Source of the DNA: Candidatus Obscuribacterales bacterium
Lineage (GTDB): Bacteria > Cyanobacteriota > Vampirovibrionia > Obscuribacterales > Obscuribacteraceae
Reading direction: 5' to 3'
Length of the DNA stretch: 64,000 nucleotides
Assembly (NCBI GenBank): GCA_031292355.1
Contig: JARLHI010000003.1
Span: forward strand, 248,001 to 312,000
Of this stretch, positions 51,956-62,056 are shown piece after piece. The position numbers and the translations under genes are program-made. The notes below the pieces were generated by a model, which saw only the letters and a program-made list of their open reading frames with translations, made no database searches and was not told the origin of the DNA. The first letter of the stretch is position 1; each line of letters starts with the position of its first letter.

Positions 51956-52776
51956 AACAACGCATAAAATTAAACCAGCTGCAACACGTCTTACCTGAGG
52001 GTCTGCCGGTTGACTCCAACTGGCTTCAAAAGCGGGGCTATTCCCGCCAGTTGATAGCAAAATACCTGCAACACGGATGGCTTGCGTCGCCAGTGCGAAG
52101 CGTTTACTGGCGCGATAGCACCACATTCGATCAAAAGAGCTGGGAACCAGTCGTGATATCGCTGCAAAATTTACTCGAAGTGCCAGTCACAGTGGGAGGA
52201 CGCACAGCACTAGAATTGCAAGGTCTGTCGCACTATCTCTCAAGGACGGCACCATCAAAAATTCAGCTCTACGGCTCGGCACCACTACCCACTTGGATAA
52301 ATAAATTGCCATTAAAGGAACAGTTTGTGTTCCAGTCGACGCATCTATTCAGAACAAACGAACACGGAACAGATAATGGTAAAACGTATCAGGAAACAGA
52401 CTTCATAGCGCATCGGTGGGGCACATCTCAATGGTCGATGATTATCTCAACTCCAGAGCGCGCGATTCTCGAACTCATTGACGAGCTGCCAACTCATGAA
52501 AGCTTTCACCAGGTTGACGTACTAATGGAAGGGTTGAGCAACTTGCGCCCCAAATACCTGGCGACACTATTAGCCAGATGTCGCAGCATCAAAACAAAAC
52601 GCCTGTTCCTCTGGTTTGCGGCAAGACACAATCATGCCTGGTTGAGAACTCTCGATGCACAGGCCGTTAATATCGGCAGGGGAAAACGCATGATAGTCCC
52701 TGGCGGCAAGTTAGATTCGAAGTATCTCATAACGGTTCCGGAAGAATTCGCAAATGATCGACAACCCACCTTATAG
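51937..52776 (+). CDS. abiEi: AbiEi-type antitoxin/transcriptional repressor (type IV toxin-antitoxin)
   Basis: 279 residues. N-terminal winged-helix part (WLQKRGYSRQLIAKYLQHGWLASPVRSVYWRD), then the AbiEi C-terminal region: VTVGGRTALELQGLSHYL, ISTPERAILELIDELP and FHQVDVLMEGLSNLRP, as in the family's antitoxin domain. It should bind its own promoter at the duplicated GTCTA-N7-TAGAC sites and neutralise the NTase toxin encoded next. A second ATG (51946) is possible. Overlaps the toxin gene by 23 bp. Confidence 0.88.
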   Translation: MSTMARQQRIKLNQLQHVLPEGLPVDSNWLQKRGYSRQLIAKYLQHGWLASPVRSVYWRDSTTFDQKSWEPVVISLQNLLEVPVTVGGRTALELQGLSHYLSRTAPSKIQLYGSAPLPTWINKLPLKEQFVFQSTHLFRTNEHGTDNGKTYQETDFIAHRWGTSQWSMIISTPERAILELIDELPTHESFHQVDVLMEGLSNLRPKYLATLLARCRSIKTKRLFLWFAARHNHAWLRTLDAQAVNIGRGKRMIVPGGKLDSKYLITVPEEFANDRQPTL

Positions 52777-53689
52777 AAACCAAGTCTCTCTTTTAATGCG
52801 CGTTTTGCCGATTGTCGCACTAGAGCCTTGCTTTGCGCTGAAAGGGGGCACAGCAATCAATTTCTTCATTCGCGATATGCCTAGACTCTCTGTTGATATC
52901 GACCTGGCGTATCTTCCAGTCAAGCCACGCGAAGAATCTTTGCAGGAAATTGATATAGCTCTCAAGAATATTGCCGCTAAAATCCAGAAAGGGATCTCTG
53001 GTGCAAAAGTGCAACCATCTATCTTGCGAGGCACGAGCAAGGCCGTCAAGCTTATTGTTACAACGAAAGAAGCTCAAATCAAAATCGAAGTTACACCCGT
53101 TTTGCGCGGCACAGTCTTCCCACCGAGTGTTCGCTCAGTCTCAGAAAATGTACAGGCAGAATTTGGCTTCGCTGAGATCTCTGTGGTTTCTTTCGAAGAT
53201 CTCTACGCTGGCAAAGTTGTGGCCGCGCTCGATAGGCAACACCCGCGCGACCTCTATGATGTCCGGCTGCTCTTCGCGAATTAAGGCTTAACCCGTGATC
53301 TATTTCGAGCATTTTTGGTTTATCTAATCAGCCATGATCGCCCAATGTCGGAAATCATTTCACCGAGCTATCGCGACATAAGTAAGGAATTCGAGCATGG
53401 CTTTGTCGGAATGACGATTGATGCAGTAAGTCGAGAAGAGCTGGAAAAGGTTAGAGAGGATCTGGTTCAGCGAATACAAAACGCCTTTACTAACCAAGAC
53501 CGTGAATTTTTAATATCAGTCAAAGGCTGTTCACCGAAGTGGAATCTGCTTGAAATTGATGGAGTTGAGGCATTACCTGCGGTGCGCTGGAAACTACAGA
53601 ATCTTGAGAAACTCCAAAATGATAAGCGCACTCAATTAATTGAGAGACTTACCACTGTGTTATCCAAGAGAGACGCAGAAGAACAGTGA
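52754..53689 (+). pseudogene. abiEii: AbiEii-type nucleotidyltransferase toxin interrupted by an in-frame stop
   Basis: The first 176 codons hold the NTase core: FALKGGTAINFF (GGT motif) and LSVDIDLAY (the DxD metal pair), then SFEDLYAGKVVAALDRQHPRDLYDVRLLFAN. A TAA at 53282-53284 follows, yet the same frame continues without shift through GLTRDLFRAFLVYLISHDRPMSEII to TGA at 53687-53689. The sequence across the stop reads as the family's continuous C-terminal helical domain, with Glu (GAA) expected where TAA stands, so one G-to-T change would explain it. Full length would be 311 residues. The truncated core could still be made, but the toxin is probably dead. Confidence 0.8.
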
Positions 53690-53928
53690 TTGTCGAGCAT
53701 GCCCTGAACTAGCAGAGACTTTCAAGAGACCACTAGCCCACAAACTCAAGCAGCGGTGTTATCTATCCAGCGTAAGGCACCTGAGAGAGCTAAAACCTAA
53801 AACCAATATCGTTGTGTTTTCGTCCGAACGATTGGACACAAACTTTGAACGATCAGGCATAGATCTCAGCTTCAGGATGCAGTTTTATAACGGTGTAAGT
53901 TTTTGAACTCTCCGCAAAGGAAAATTTT

Positions 53929-54756
53929 ATGACGCAGGCGAGACTACCAACATATTTTCTCTCCCATGGGGGCGGTCCATGGCCATGGATGAGGAAAGAG
54001 CGTGGCGCCATGTACAACCAGCTTGAAGCCTCACTTCTGGAAGTGCGGCGCGAAGTCGGACACTCTCCACGTGCCGTGCTCATGGTGTCTGGACATTGGG
54101 AGGCGGACCGCTTTCGTCTGTCGTCAGCCGTCAATCCGCCTATGGAATACGACTATTTTGGCTTTCCCGAGCACACCTACCAGATTCGCTACGATGCTCC
54201 TGGTGATCCAGATCTCGCCGAGGCGATCCAAGCGATACTCGAACACGGAGGTGTGGTCTCAGACCTTGATCCGAAACGAGGTTTCGATCACGGCACTTTC
54301 ACCTTGATGTACACGATCTATCCGGAGGCACAAATACCCATAGTGCAACTCTCGCTCAAGGCGGACTTTGACCCAGCCGAGCATATCAAGATTGGCGAAT
54401 TGCTCGCTCCTCTGCGCGATGAGGGCGTGCTGATTGTCGGCAGTGGACTCAGCTACCACGATCTTCGAGGAATGATGAGCGGCCGCGGAGCCAAAGCTTC
54501 GGCGACATTTGATGAATGGCTCAATGATACTTTGGTCGTTTCGTCGCCAGATGAGCGCCGAAAAAGACTGTTGCACTGGTCAGATGCGCCAGCAGCCCGT
54601 GCCGCTCATCCTCGCGAAGATCATCTTATCCCGTTGTTCGTAGCCGTTGGCGCTGCCGCAGACGAAGGCGGTACCAGAATCTATCATCAGAACGATTTCA
54701 TGGGAGCAATTACTGTCTCGAGTTATCGCTTCGGCGTACCAATTGTCCCGACGTGA
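53929..54756 (+). CDS. DODA-type extradiol ring-cleavage dioxygenase (YgiD-like)
   Basis: Class III (LigB-type) dioxygenase, cleaving catechol-type rings such as DOPA with a single metal in the cytoplasm. 275 residues with FLSHGGGPWPW (first metal His), LMVSGHWEA (second), FDHGTF, and the C-terminal AHPREDHLIPLFVAVGAA. The GC-richer third positions differ visibly from its neighbours, so it may be a recent arrival. AAAGGAAAA precedes the ATG. Convergent with the next gene. Confidence 0.9.
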   Translation: MTQARLPTYFLSHGGGPWPWMRKERGAMYNQLEASLLEVRREVGHSPRAVLMVSGHWEADRFRLSSAVNPPMEYDYFGFPEHTYQIRYDAPGDPDLAEAIQAILEHGGVVSDLDPKRGFDHGTFTLMYTIYPEAQIPIVQLSLKADFDPAEHIKIGELLAPLRDEGVLIVGSGLSYHDLRGMMSGRGAKASATFDEWLNDTLVVSSPDERRKRLLHWSDAPAARAAHPREDHLIPLFVAVGAAADEGGTRIYHQNDFMGAITVSSYRFGVPIVPT

Positions 54757-54771
54757 CGCCCGCAGTTCCAA

Positions 54772-56490
54772 TTAAGGCTTTTCCCAACCGAGTTCCTCAA
54801 TAGCCTCATCAAACGTCACCCGACTGCGCTGGCAATAGTGAAGTGCGATGATCGCTTGCTCTATCTTCAAGCGTTTTTCTTCAAGCAGTGTCTGGCATCT
54901 TCCAGCTGCTTCATAGGTGATTTTATCGACCTTTCCAGCAGATTCCAGAATCTTAAATACTTCGCCACCATGTTTCTTTTTGACAGCAATGGCTGTTTCC
55001 AGGTCGCCTGGTTGTATAAGTCGTGCTTTGATGAACAGCTCCAGAACATTTTGATCGTGAGATGATTCGCCAGTTCCTTGCTTGCCTGCTTTCCCGAAGT
55101 GCTCTTGGATAAAAGCTTCAACTGCTTCTTCTTTCGATAAGGCGCCCGTTCTTACTACTTCTTGCAAATTGAGTGCAGCCTTCAAAATACTGATTCGAAT
55201 CAAACCAGCTTCCACGAGAATTTCTCCTAGTGGTGGCGCGTTGACTCTTGCGCCACTCGAATCTGCTGGTGGCGCCGATGGTGAAAACTGTTCTACTTGT
55301 CCCCCACGATTATGAGCGCGCCTTACAGCTTCGGCCGCCTGAGTCGTGCTCAAGGAACCACTTCTGACCATCTCTTGCAGCTGCAATGCGGCTTCAAGGG
55401 TGGTGGCAGGAATTAAACCTGTCTCTACCAGAAAATCGCCCAACAAAACATTCGGTCGCTTAGTTATCAAATCTGAATCGGCCGTGACCCGCGGAACCAT
55501 AACGGTGCCTTGTTGCGCTTGTGGATATTGAGGCTGCGGATAGCCCGGAGGAACCGGGTATCCAGGCGGCACTTGATATCCTGAAGGCAAAACATAACCT
55601 GGTGGATATTGAGGATATCCCGGATGTGGGTATCCTTGCGGATAAGCTGCAGGATCGACTGGCGGATATTGCGGTGCGTAGCCGGTCGGGTAGGCACCTG
55701 GATAACCCGGGGGATAATTTGGTGGATACCCAGGCGGATACTGATAAGCAGGGTCGTGTGGTGGGTAAGCCGGGTTGTAGTTTTGCGGTTGAACGTTTCC
55801 ATTGGCAAGTGGGTACTGTGCTTGAACTGGTGTTGGTTGCGTCGGCGGATTTTGACCTTGCAACAGCGGATCTGGACTAATGGGAAATGCGGCAGGAGTC
55901 GCTGGGTCTTTTGTGCTTTCGCCAGGTTGGCCGGCAGGAGTGGCGGAAACCTCAGAACCGTGCTCAGACAAAGAACTATGAGGTTTCTCGAAATCGGTTT
56001 CAGTCATCAAAAATTGATGAAATGGACCTGAGTCGGGCTTTTTTGGTAGTGGCGTATTTGGTGGCATCGACAGCAGTTCGGCTTCGTTGCTCTGCGCGGC
56101 ATAAGTGTGTTGGCTTCGATCTACACGTGGATCGTAATCACGATTTCGTTCGTCTGCCCGCGTATTTTCTTCGAGACTATTAAAAGCTGTCTCTGCCGGC
56201 AACGATAAAATGATTACATCGCACAACAACTCTGGATCTTTGAAGGCTTGCGTCCAAACCATTCGGGACTGCGCGCCCTCACCTTGATAAAGGCTCCAGA
56301 TGGGCTCACTGCCGCCTGATTCGTGGCAAACTGTAATGCTGTAGCATAAGCCCGTTTTCTGGGATCGCCAGGGAAGTTCAACAGTGCAACCGCGGGCATT
56401 ATCAGACTCAACCAAAAGCCTCTGTAACTCAACACTTTTGGGCGAAGCCGAAATCTGGTCGAGACGAATGTATTTTTTTCGCTTAAACAT
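54772..56490 (-). CDS. PPGY-repeat protein with three or four MshEN-like repeats
   Basis: 572 residues. Residues 1-110 are a mixed alpha/beta domain without known family. 110-240 is a disordered linker. 240-325 is a Pro/Tyr/Gly repeat (YPPGYPPNYPPGYPGAYP and so on). From 347 on, about 45-residue units recur: LLGDFLVETGLIPATTLEAAL (347-393), PLGEILVEAGLIRISILKAAL (418-464), VLELFIKARLIQPGDLETAI (480-525) and a weaker fourth (541-570). The units resemble the N-terminal MshEN domains of type II/IV secretion ATPases, some of which bind c-di-GMP. No ATPase domain is present. Cytoplasmic as far as can be seen. Confidence 0.72.
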   Translation of the reverse strand: MFKRKKYIRLDQISASPKSVELQRLLVESDNARGCTVELPWRSQKTGLCYSITVCHESGGSEPIWSLYQGEGAQSRMVWTQAFKDPELLCDVIILSLPAETAFNSLEENTRADERNRDYDPRVDRSQHTYAAQSNEAELLSMPPNTPLPKKPDSGPFHQFLMTETDFEKPHSSLSEHGSEVSATPAGQPGESTKDPATPAAFPISPDPLLQGQNPPTQPTPVQAQYPLANGNVQPQNYNPAYPPHDPAYQYPPGYPPNYPPGYPGAYPTGYAPQYPPVDPAAYPQGYPHPGYPQYPPGYVLPSGYQVPPGYPVPPGYPQPQYPQAQQGTVMVPRVTADSDLITKRPNVLLGDFLVETGLIPATTLEAALQLQEMVRSGSLSTTQAAEAVRRAHNRGGQVEQFSPSAPPADSSGARVNAPPLGEILVEAGLIRISILKAALNLQEVVRTGALSKEEAVEAFIQEHFGKAGKQGTGESSHDQNVLELFIKARLIQPGDLETAIAVKKKHGGEVFKILESAGKVDKITYEAAGRCQTLLEEKRLKIEQAIIALHYCQRSRVTFDEAIEELGWEKP

Positions 56491-56626
56491 GCTTATTGGT
56501 TCAATTTGCTATTCCTAGTATTTACCCACATAAAATGAGGTCAGTCATGTCCGACTGATAACAAGGGTGGATTTTCGGCAAATTTACAGCAGTCTTTAGC
56601 GGGGACGACACCTGTCGGCAACGGAC

Positions 56627-57226
56627 TTAGCCGGCTCTCAACATCGCATCGACAAAAACAGTGATGAAGACATCTAACGAATGGGTGCTCTTAACAGTCT
56701 TTGCTCGCAACATCGCACCAGTCCAACCCGCTTGAAACAATTCAGCTAAGGCCTGTGCGGGGAATTGCTTAGTGATTTCACCGACCGCCTGCCCTTCATC
56801 AATGCAGGCGATAAACATGTCTTGCCATTTATTCAAAACCGACGAGAGTTCTTGCCGTAAGACCTCGCTTTGATCAGCCATCTCCTGACTGAGATTTCCC
56901 ACGAGACATCCTTTTCGACACTCTCTAGCAGAAAGCATTGTTTTGCCTTCTTCGCAATAAGCGCGCAATCGGCTCAAAGGAGACAATTCGGTATCCCGCA
57001 AAATTCGAATCAGATCAGCCGTTTGCCTTTCGTCATACGAGTGAATTATTTCCACCGCATAATTTTCTTTACTCTCAAAATAATGATAGAAAGAACCTTT
57101 GGGGATATTCAAAGCCCCGAGGATTTCAGCAATGCCAGTATTGGAATAACCTTTTTCGAGCATGATGTTCATGCCCATTTCCAGGAGTGCGGACTTAGTC
57201 ACACTTTTGGCAGCTACCTTATTCAT
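56627..57226 (-). CDS. TetR family regulator of the second RND module
   Basis: 199 residues from ATG 57226 (GAGGACAGGGCG just upstream; the frame is open to 57274). The N-terminal TetR helix-turn-helix is GYSNTGIAEILGALNIPKGSFYHYFESKENYA, the NemR/AcuR-like subtype, with a Cys pair (ARECRKGCLVGN) in the C-terminal domain, as in redox- or electrophile-sensing members of that subtype. It lies 54 bp downstream of the RND adaptor gene and probably binds the TAGACC-type boxes in both promoters of this cluster. Confidence 0.9.
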   Translation of the reverse strand: MNKVAAKSVTKSALLEMGMNIMLEKGYSNTGIAEILGALNIPKGSFYHYFESKENYAVEIIHSYDERQTADLIRILRDTELSPLSRLRAYCEEGKTMLSARECRKGCLVGNLSQEMADQSEVLRQELSSVLNKWQDMFIACIDEGQAVGEITKQFPAQALAELFQAGWTGAMLRAKTVKSTHSLDVFITVFVDAMLRAG

Positions 57227-57280
57227 CGCCCTGTCCTCGTTTTCTATCCTTGTATTTGAATGCGTGTTAACCAATTTCCT

Positions 57281-58750
57281 CTAGTGACTAATAGCCACCA
57301 GATTTCCTTCTACTAAAGTGTCAGAAGGATTGACAATAACTTCGTCACTACGATTTAACCCACCGACAATCTCCACTTCTTTACCGAGATCTTCGCCAAG
57401 CTGCACTTTGTTGTAATGAATTTTCTTGGCACTATCCAAGGTGGCAACTTGCGTACCTTCGGCTCGAACAATTAACGAATTGGCGGGAATCAAAAAGACG
57501 TTATCGGGCCTTGCAATCTTGAAATTGACATCGGCATACATGCCTGGAGCAAGAGCAAGATTGGCGTTAGCAATATGAATTTCAGTCTTCAAAGTGCGGG
57601 CGTTCGGGTCCATGGCCACTGACGTCCGAACTACTTTGCCAGTAAAAGTCTTACCAGGAAATTCCTTTAGAGAGACATCAACTGTTTGTCCAACATGAAT
57701 ACCGCGTGCTGCATATTGGGGAACGTCAACAAAAACTTTGACCACGTCGATGCGTGCCACTCTGAACATGGGCATGCGTGAGTTGTCACTGCCAGATGAT
57801 ATCAATGTGCCCTGATCAATATTTCGCTCGGTGATGACACCGGCAAACGGACTTATCACATTCTGAAAGGACTTTTCGCTGGTAGAACGTTGAGCGTGGG
57901 CAGTGGCAGCCGCGATGTTTGCTGAACTTGCCGAAATATTTGCTTCTTCTGCTTTTAGACGAGCGCGAGCAGCGATCACTTCCGATCGTGCCGCATTGAC
58001 TCTTTCTTCAGCTGCAGAAGTTGATGCCACGCTGGTCTTGAGCCGCGTTTCTTTTTCATCGACGTCCTGCCAAGATACCGCGCCTTCGCCTCCAAGCTGT
58101 TTATAACGCTGATTGGTTGCACGGGCAAAATTTTCGTCACTTCGCAGCGCAATAACATTCGCCTGGGCCTGAGCCAGAGCAGCAATTGCTGTATCTAAAT
58201 CAGCTTTGGCCCGATCTCGATTGGCTTCAGTCTGTGATTTTGCAGCGAGGCTTGTGAGCACTTGCGCCTTCGATTCTTTCTCGGTATCGTCAATTTCGGG
58301 TGTTTCCATTTTGACCAGCAGCTGGCCAGCTTGAACTTTGTCACCAATATCGACAAAACGCTGTCTGACATAACCATTGGTTCTTGCATAAACCGGTGTT
58401 TCAAGAATAGCCTCGAGGGAGCCAGGCAAACTCAACTCCCGGTTGGCAGGGGCAAGCTTCGGTTCAGTAATGGAAACAGCAGGGATATGTTGCGCGATTT
58501 TGGTTTGCGTCTGATCTAATTCGTGACTTTGCATCATGCGCGGTACTATTCCAATTGGCAAAATAAGTGCCATCAATGTCCCAGATACACCTATAAGCTT
58601 GCCTACATGCGACTTATTGGATGTATTTGCTTGATAGTCCTGACCAATCTTGCTGTCAGCCGCATGAAAGTCATTGGCATTTGTTTTATCTGAAACTGGC
58701 AATGTAGTTTCCGTCACAGCTGATACTCTCTCGATAGTTTCGGTTGTCAT
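57281..58750 (-). CDS. RND efflux periplasmic adaptor (HlyD/MFP family)
   Basis: 489 residues: cytoplasmic N-terminus of about 50, one membrane anchor (about 51-70), lipoyl halves (TNGYVRQRFVDIGDKVQAGQLLVKME and VISPFAGVITERNIDQGTLIS), an Ala-rich coiled-coil hairpin between them, then beta-barrel (VFVDVPQYAARGIHVGQTVDVSL) and membrane-proximal domains. It partners the permease at 58853-62056. It has its own promoter with a TetR box. No outer-membrane channel gene nearby. Confidence 0.92.
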   Translation of the reverse strand: MTTETIERVSAVTETTLPVSDKTNANDFHAADSKIGQDYQANTSNKSHVGKLIGVSGTLMALILPIGIVPRMMQSHELDQTQTKIAQHIPAVSITEPKLAPANRELSLPGSLEAILETPVYARTNGYVRQRFVDIGDKVQAGQLLVKMETPEIDDTEKESKAQVLTSLAAKSQTEANRDRAKADLDTAIAALAQAQANVIALRSDENFARATNQRYKQLGGEGAVSWQDVDEKETRLKTSVASTSAAEERVNAARSEVIAARARLKAEEANISASSANIAAATAHAQRSTSEKSFQNVISPFAGVITERNIDQGTLISSGSDNSRMPMFRVARIDVVKVFVDVPQYAARGIHVGQTVDVSLKEFPGKTFTGKVVRTSVAMDPNARTLKTEIHIANANLALAPGMYADVNFKIARPDNVFLIPANSLIVRAEGTQVATLDSAKKIHYNKVQLGEDLGKEVEIVGGLNRSDEVIVNPSDTLVEGNLVAISH

Positions 58751-58813
58751 CTTCTGGTCCTTTGGGATGTCAAAATTGATGCTGGTCTGTTAGCTGGTCA
58801 ATCCTATAAAACT

Positions 58814-58842
58814 ATAGTAGACCGGTCGGTCATATAAGTCAA
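58814..58842 (-). promoter_or_regulatory. Promoter with TetR box in the spacer, upstream of the adaptor gene
   Basis: Minus strand: -35 TTGACT (58842-58837), 17-bp spacer, -10 TACTAT (58819-58814). The plus-strand sequence TAGACCGGTCGGTC (58818-58831) fills the spacer and recurs exactly at 62178-62191. The half sites TAGACC...GGTC resemble NemR-type boxes. Confidence 0.75.
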
Positions 58843-58852
58843 GTGCGTTTGA

Positions 58853-61800
58853 TTAATTGGTTGAAAGACTTGCTACGGCATGTTCTCTAGCTGGCTGAGC
58901 CACCTTCCGTCTGGTCAACTGTAGAGCTACGGGCACAAAGAAAAGCGTGAATAATGTAGCCATCGACAACCCACCAATTACGGCGCGCCCTAGCGGAGCA
59001 TTTTGTTCGCCGCCTTCGCCAAGCCCAAGAGACATGGGAATCATGCCGACAATCATCGCGAGCGCCGTCATCATTACCGGTCTTAAACGAGTCTTGCCGG
59101 CTGCTAGCGCTGCCTCCCTTACGGTCGCACCTTCTGCAAGCTGTTCGTTTGCAAACGTGACCATCAAGATACTATTGGCCGTCGCCACCCCTATACTCAT
59201 GATCGCTCCCATCATTGAAGGCACATTGAAAGTTGTGGTCGTCAAAAAGAGCATCCAGATGATGCCCGCAATAGCACCCGGCAAAGCGGTGATGATAATC
59301 AGCGGATCGGTCCAGCTTTGAAAATTGACGACCATCAAAAAATATACAAACATGATGGCGCCGATAAAGCCGAGGCCTAATTTGAAGAACGCACTGTCCA
59401 TACTCTCTACCAGACCACGAATGATAATCTGATTGCCGGGCTTCATTTGCGACTTATAAGAATCCACCACGGCGTTCACTTCTTGAGCTACGCCGCCAAG
59501 ATCGCGTGATTGTACGTTCGCGTAGATATCGAAAACGGGCTGAATATTATAGTGATTAATAACACCGTATCCAGTGGCTCTATCGATGCTTGCCACATTG
59601 CCAAGAAACTCGCCTTTCTTCGTCAAACCAAGAGTAGACAATGGAGTTTTGAGAATGGAAGCAATCGAATCTATTTTATATTGCGGTGTTTGAATGGCTA
59701 AAAAGTACTGAATGCCGCTTGCTGGATCTACCCAGTAATTAGGCGTGACCTGAGTATTTGAGCTAAGTGATACTAGAACATCGTTAGCTATGTCTCTCTG
59801 GCTCAAACCGTAGCGAGCGGCACGCGCTCTGTCAACATTGAGCATGAGTAGCGGTGAATCCACCTCCTGATGCAAGTGTACGTCGACTGCGCCACGAACA
59901 TTTTTCAATTTGGCGATAATTTCTTTGGCGATTTTCAGATTTTCAATTTTATTGTAGCCAGCAATACGAATGTCGATTGGGGCAGGCAGTCCGAAACTCA
60001 AAATCTGATTGACGATATCAGCGGGCTGAAAATAAATGGTCAAATTAGGAAATCTGTTGGCTAAGGCGATTCGAATTAGCTTCATGTATTCAGGAGTTGA
60101 ATGTGCCCGCTTATGATTCAACGCAACCAGAATTTCTCCGTCAGATGTGCCTACAGTAGCGCTGTCACCAAACGCAAGATTGAATGTTTCAGAAGGCACA
60201 CCGATATTGTCGATCATCAGAGAAATTTCAGATGGCGGAATAACGTTGCGGATTTCGTTTTCAACATCACTAAATATCTGTTCCGTTTTTTCAATTCTTG
60301 TGCCGCTGGGAGCAATGACATGCAATCTAAACTGACTGGCGTCAACTGTAGGGAAGAAATCCCGTCCCACAAAAGGTAAAAGGCAGATTCCAGACATGAA
60401 AACAAACAAGGCGACTACAGCAATTGCCAACGGCGCATCCAGAGACCAGGACAAACCTTTGAGATAAAAGTCTCGAAAATGATCGAAGCGTATATTGAAC
60501 CAGTCATGGAACTTAGCGAAAACGTTTCGGGATGAATGATGGTCAGCCGACTCAAGCATCTTGCGATGGTTCTCTAATTCGCCTTTGAGCATATATTTGA
60601 CCATGACAGGAACCACTGTGCGCGACAAAATATATGAGGCGGCGACTGCAAAAACTACCGCCAGGGCAAACGGAACGAATAAGAAACGAGCAGGACCTTC
60701 AAGCAAAATTACAGGAATAAAAACGATACAAATAGCGAATGTCGCCACGAAAGCTGGCACTGCAATTTGTTCAGCACCATCGAGAATAGCTTCTTGCAAT
60801 TCTTTGCCAAGGGAAATATTTCTGTGGATATTTTCAATTTCTACGGTCGCATCATCGACAAGAATACCGATCGCCAGTGCTAGTCCACCCAAGGTCATGA
60901 TATTCAACGACATTCCCAGCAGACTGAGGCAAATTATGGATGTAAGAATAGATAAAGGAATAGAGACCAGAACAATTAAAGTGCTCCGCCAGCTACCTAA
61001 GAAAAGCAGAATCATCATCGCTGTCAAGCAAGCGGCAATTATCCCCTCTTCGACTACATTGTCGACTGCGGCTTTAACAAACAATGATTGATCGAATAGT
61101 TGCTCGATTTTCATCCCCGGTGGCGCCGCAGCCTGCAAAGTCGGCACCAAATCTTTGATTTGTTTAACGATATCCAGAGTTGATGAAGCGCCGTTCTTTA
61201 AGATGGTAACTAGCACAGAACGCGAACCTTGCGACCGAACGATATTTTGCTGAACTTGAAAGCCGTCGCGAACATGGGCAACGTCACGGATGAAAATGAC
61301 TTTTCCGTTGACCATTTTGATTGGCAAGTCGTTTATTACTTGCACTGCCTGTGGTGTATTGTTCATCACAACGCGATAATCGATATCGCCGATTTTCGCC
61401 TTCCCGGACGGTAATGCCAGATTTTGAGCGTTGATAGCGTCGTTTACGTCGCGTGGAGACAGGCCTTTTGATTGCAAGGCCATAGGATCGATATCGATCA
61501 TGATTTGTCTGACTTTGCCACCAAAAGGAGCAGGCAATGTGGTGCCCTGAACAACGGCTAGTCCTTGTCTAATTCTAAAAATCCCATAGTCATAGAGTTC
61601 TGACTCACTCAAAGTTTTGCTGCTTAAAGCAAGTTGAATGATGGGCACAGACGAAGCGGTATAGCGCAAAATAATCGGTGGTTGAACACCCGGCGGCATG
61701 CGGCGCAAAATGGCTTGTGAGACTGCTGTTGCCTGCGCCATTGCAGAGTCGACGCTTGCACCGGGATGAAAGAACAAACGGATTACTCCGACCCCATCAA

Positions 61801-62056
61801 GAGTTTGCGACTCCATTGATTTGAGATCTTTAACATTGGCCGAGAGAGAATATTCACTATAAATAGTCAAACGTCTCTCAAATTCTTCAGCAGGCATACC
61901 AGAGTAGGTCCAGATAACGCTGATTACTGGAATGTTGATATCGGGGAAGATATCAACCGGCGTCGTACGTATGGACGACACACCCATGATCAGAATTAAA
62001 ATCGCCATCACAACAAAGGTATAGGGGCGGTCCAGCGCTAATTTGACTATCCACAT
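58853..62056 (-). CDS. RND family efflux permease
   Basis: 1067 residues, 12 predicted membrane helices, two large periplasmic loops. The proton-relay Asp pair is in IGILVDDATVEIENI. N-terminus RPYTFVVMAILILIMGVSSIRTTPVDIFPDINIP is the AcrB-like type often found in Gram-negative multidrug/solvent pumps with no metal-type signature. First gene of the cluster permease-adaptor-tetR, with a TetR box in its promoter. Paralogous to the pump at 12175-15315, but from a clearly different subgroup. Confidence 0.95.
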   Translation of the reverse strand: MWIVKLALDRPYTFVVMAILILIMGVSSIRTTPVDIFPDINIPVISVIWTYSGMPAEEFERRLTIYSEYSLSANVKDLKSMESQTLDGVGVIRLFFHPGASVDSAMAQATAVSQAILRRMPPGVQPPIILRYTASSVPIIQLALSSKTLSESELYDYGIFRIRQGLAVVQGTTLPAPFGGKVRQIMIDIDPMALQSKGLSPRDVNDAINAQNLALPSGKAKIGDIDYRVVMNNTPQAVQVINDLPIKMVNGKVIFIRDVAHVRDGFQVQQNIVRSQGSRSVLVTILKNGASSTLDIVKQIKDLVPTLQAAAPPGMKIEQLFDQSLFVKAAVDNVVEEGIIAACLTAMMILLFLGSWRSTLIVLVSIPLSILTSIICLSLLGMSLNIMTLGGLALAIGILVDDATVEIENIHRNISLGKELQEAILDGAEQIAVPAFVATFAICIVFIPVILLEGPARFLFVPFALAVVFAVAASYILSRTVVPVMVKYMLKGELENHRKMLESADHHSSRNVFAKFHDWFNIRFDHFRDFYLKGLSWSLDAPLAIAVVALFVFMSGICLLPFVGRDFFPTVDASQFRLHVIAPSGTRIEKTEQIFSDVENEIRNVIPPSEISLMIDNIGVPSETFNLAFGDSATVGTSDGEILVALNHKRAHSTPEYMKLIRIALANRFPNLTIYFQPADIVNQILSFGLPAPIDIRIAGYNKIENLKIAKEIIAKLKNVRGAVDVHLHQEVDSPLLMLNVDRARAARYGLSQRDIANDVLVSLSSNTQVTPNYWVDPASGIQYFLAIQTPQYKIDSIASILKTPLSTLGLTKKGEFLGNVASIDRATGYGVINHYNIQPVFDIYANVQSRDLGGVAQEVNAVVDSYKSQMKPGNQIIIRGLVESMDSAFFKLGLGFIGAIMFVYFLMVVNFQSWTDPLIIITALPGAIAGIIWMLFLTTTTFNVPSMMGAIMSIGVATANSILMVTFANEQLAEGATVREAALAAGKTRLRPVMMTALAMIVGMIPMSLGLGEGGEQNAPLGRAVIGGLSMATLFTLFFVPVALQLTRRKVAQPAREHAVASLSTN

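Noticed and set aside
55467-56031. Several long open frames within the PPGY repeat region
   Set aside because: They are by-products of the repetitive codons of the gene at 54772-56490; composition is abnormal (W/R/I-rich) and there are no ribosome sites.
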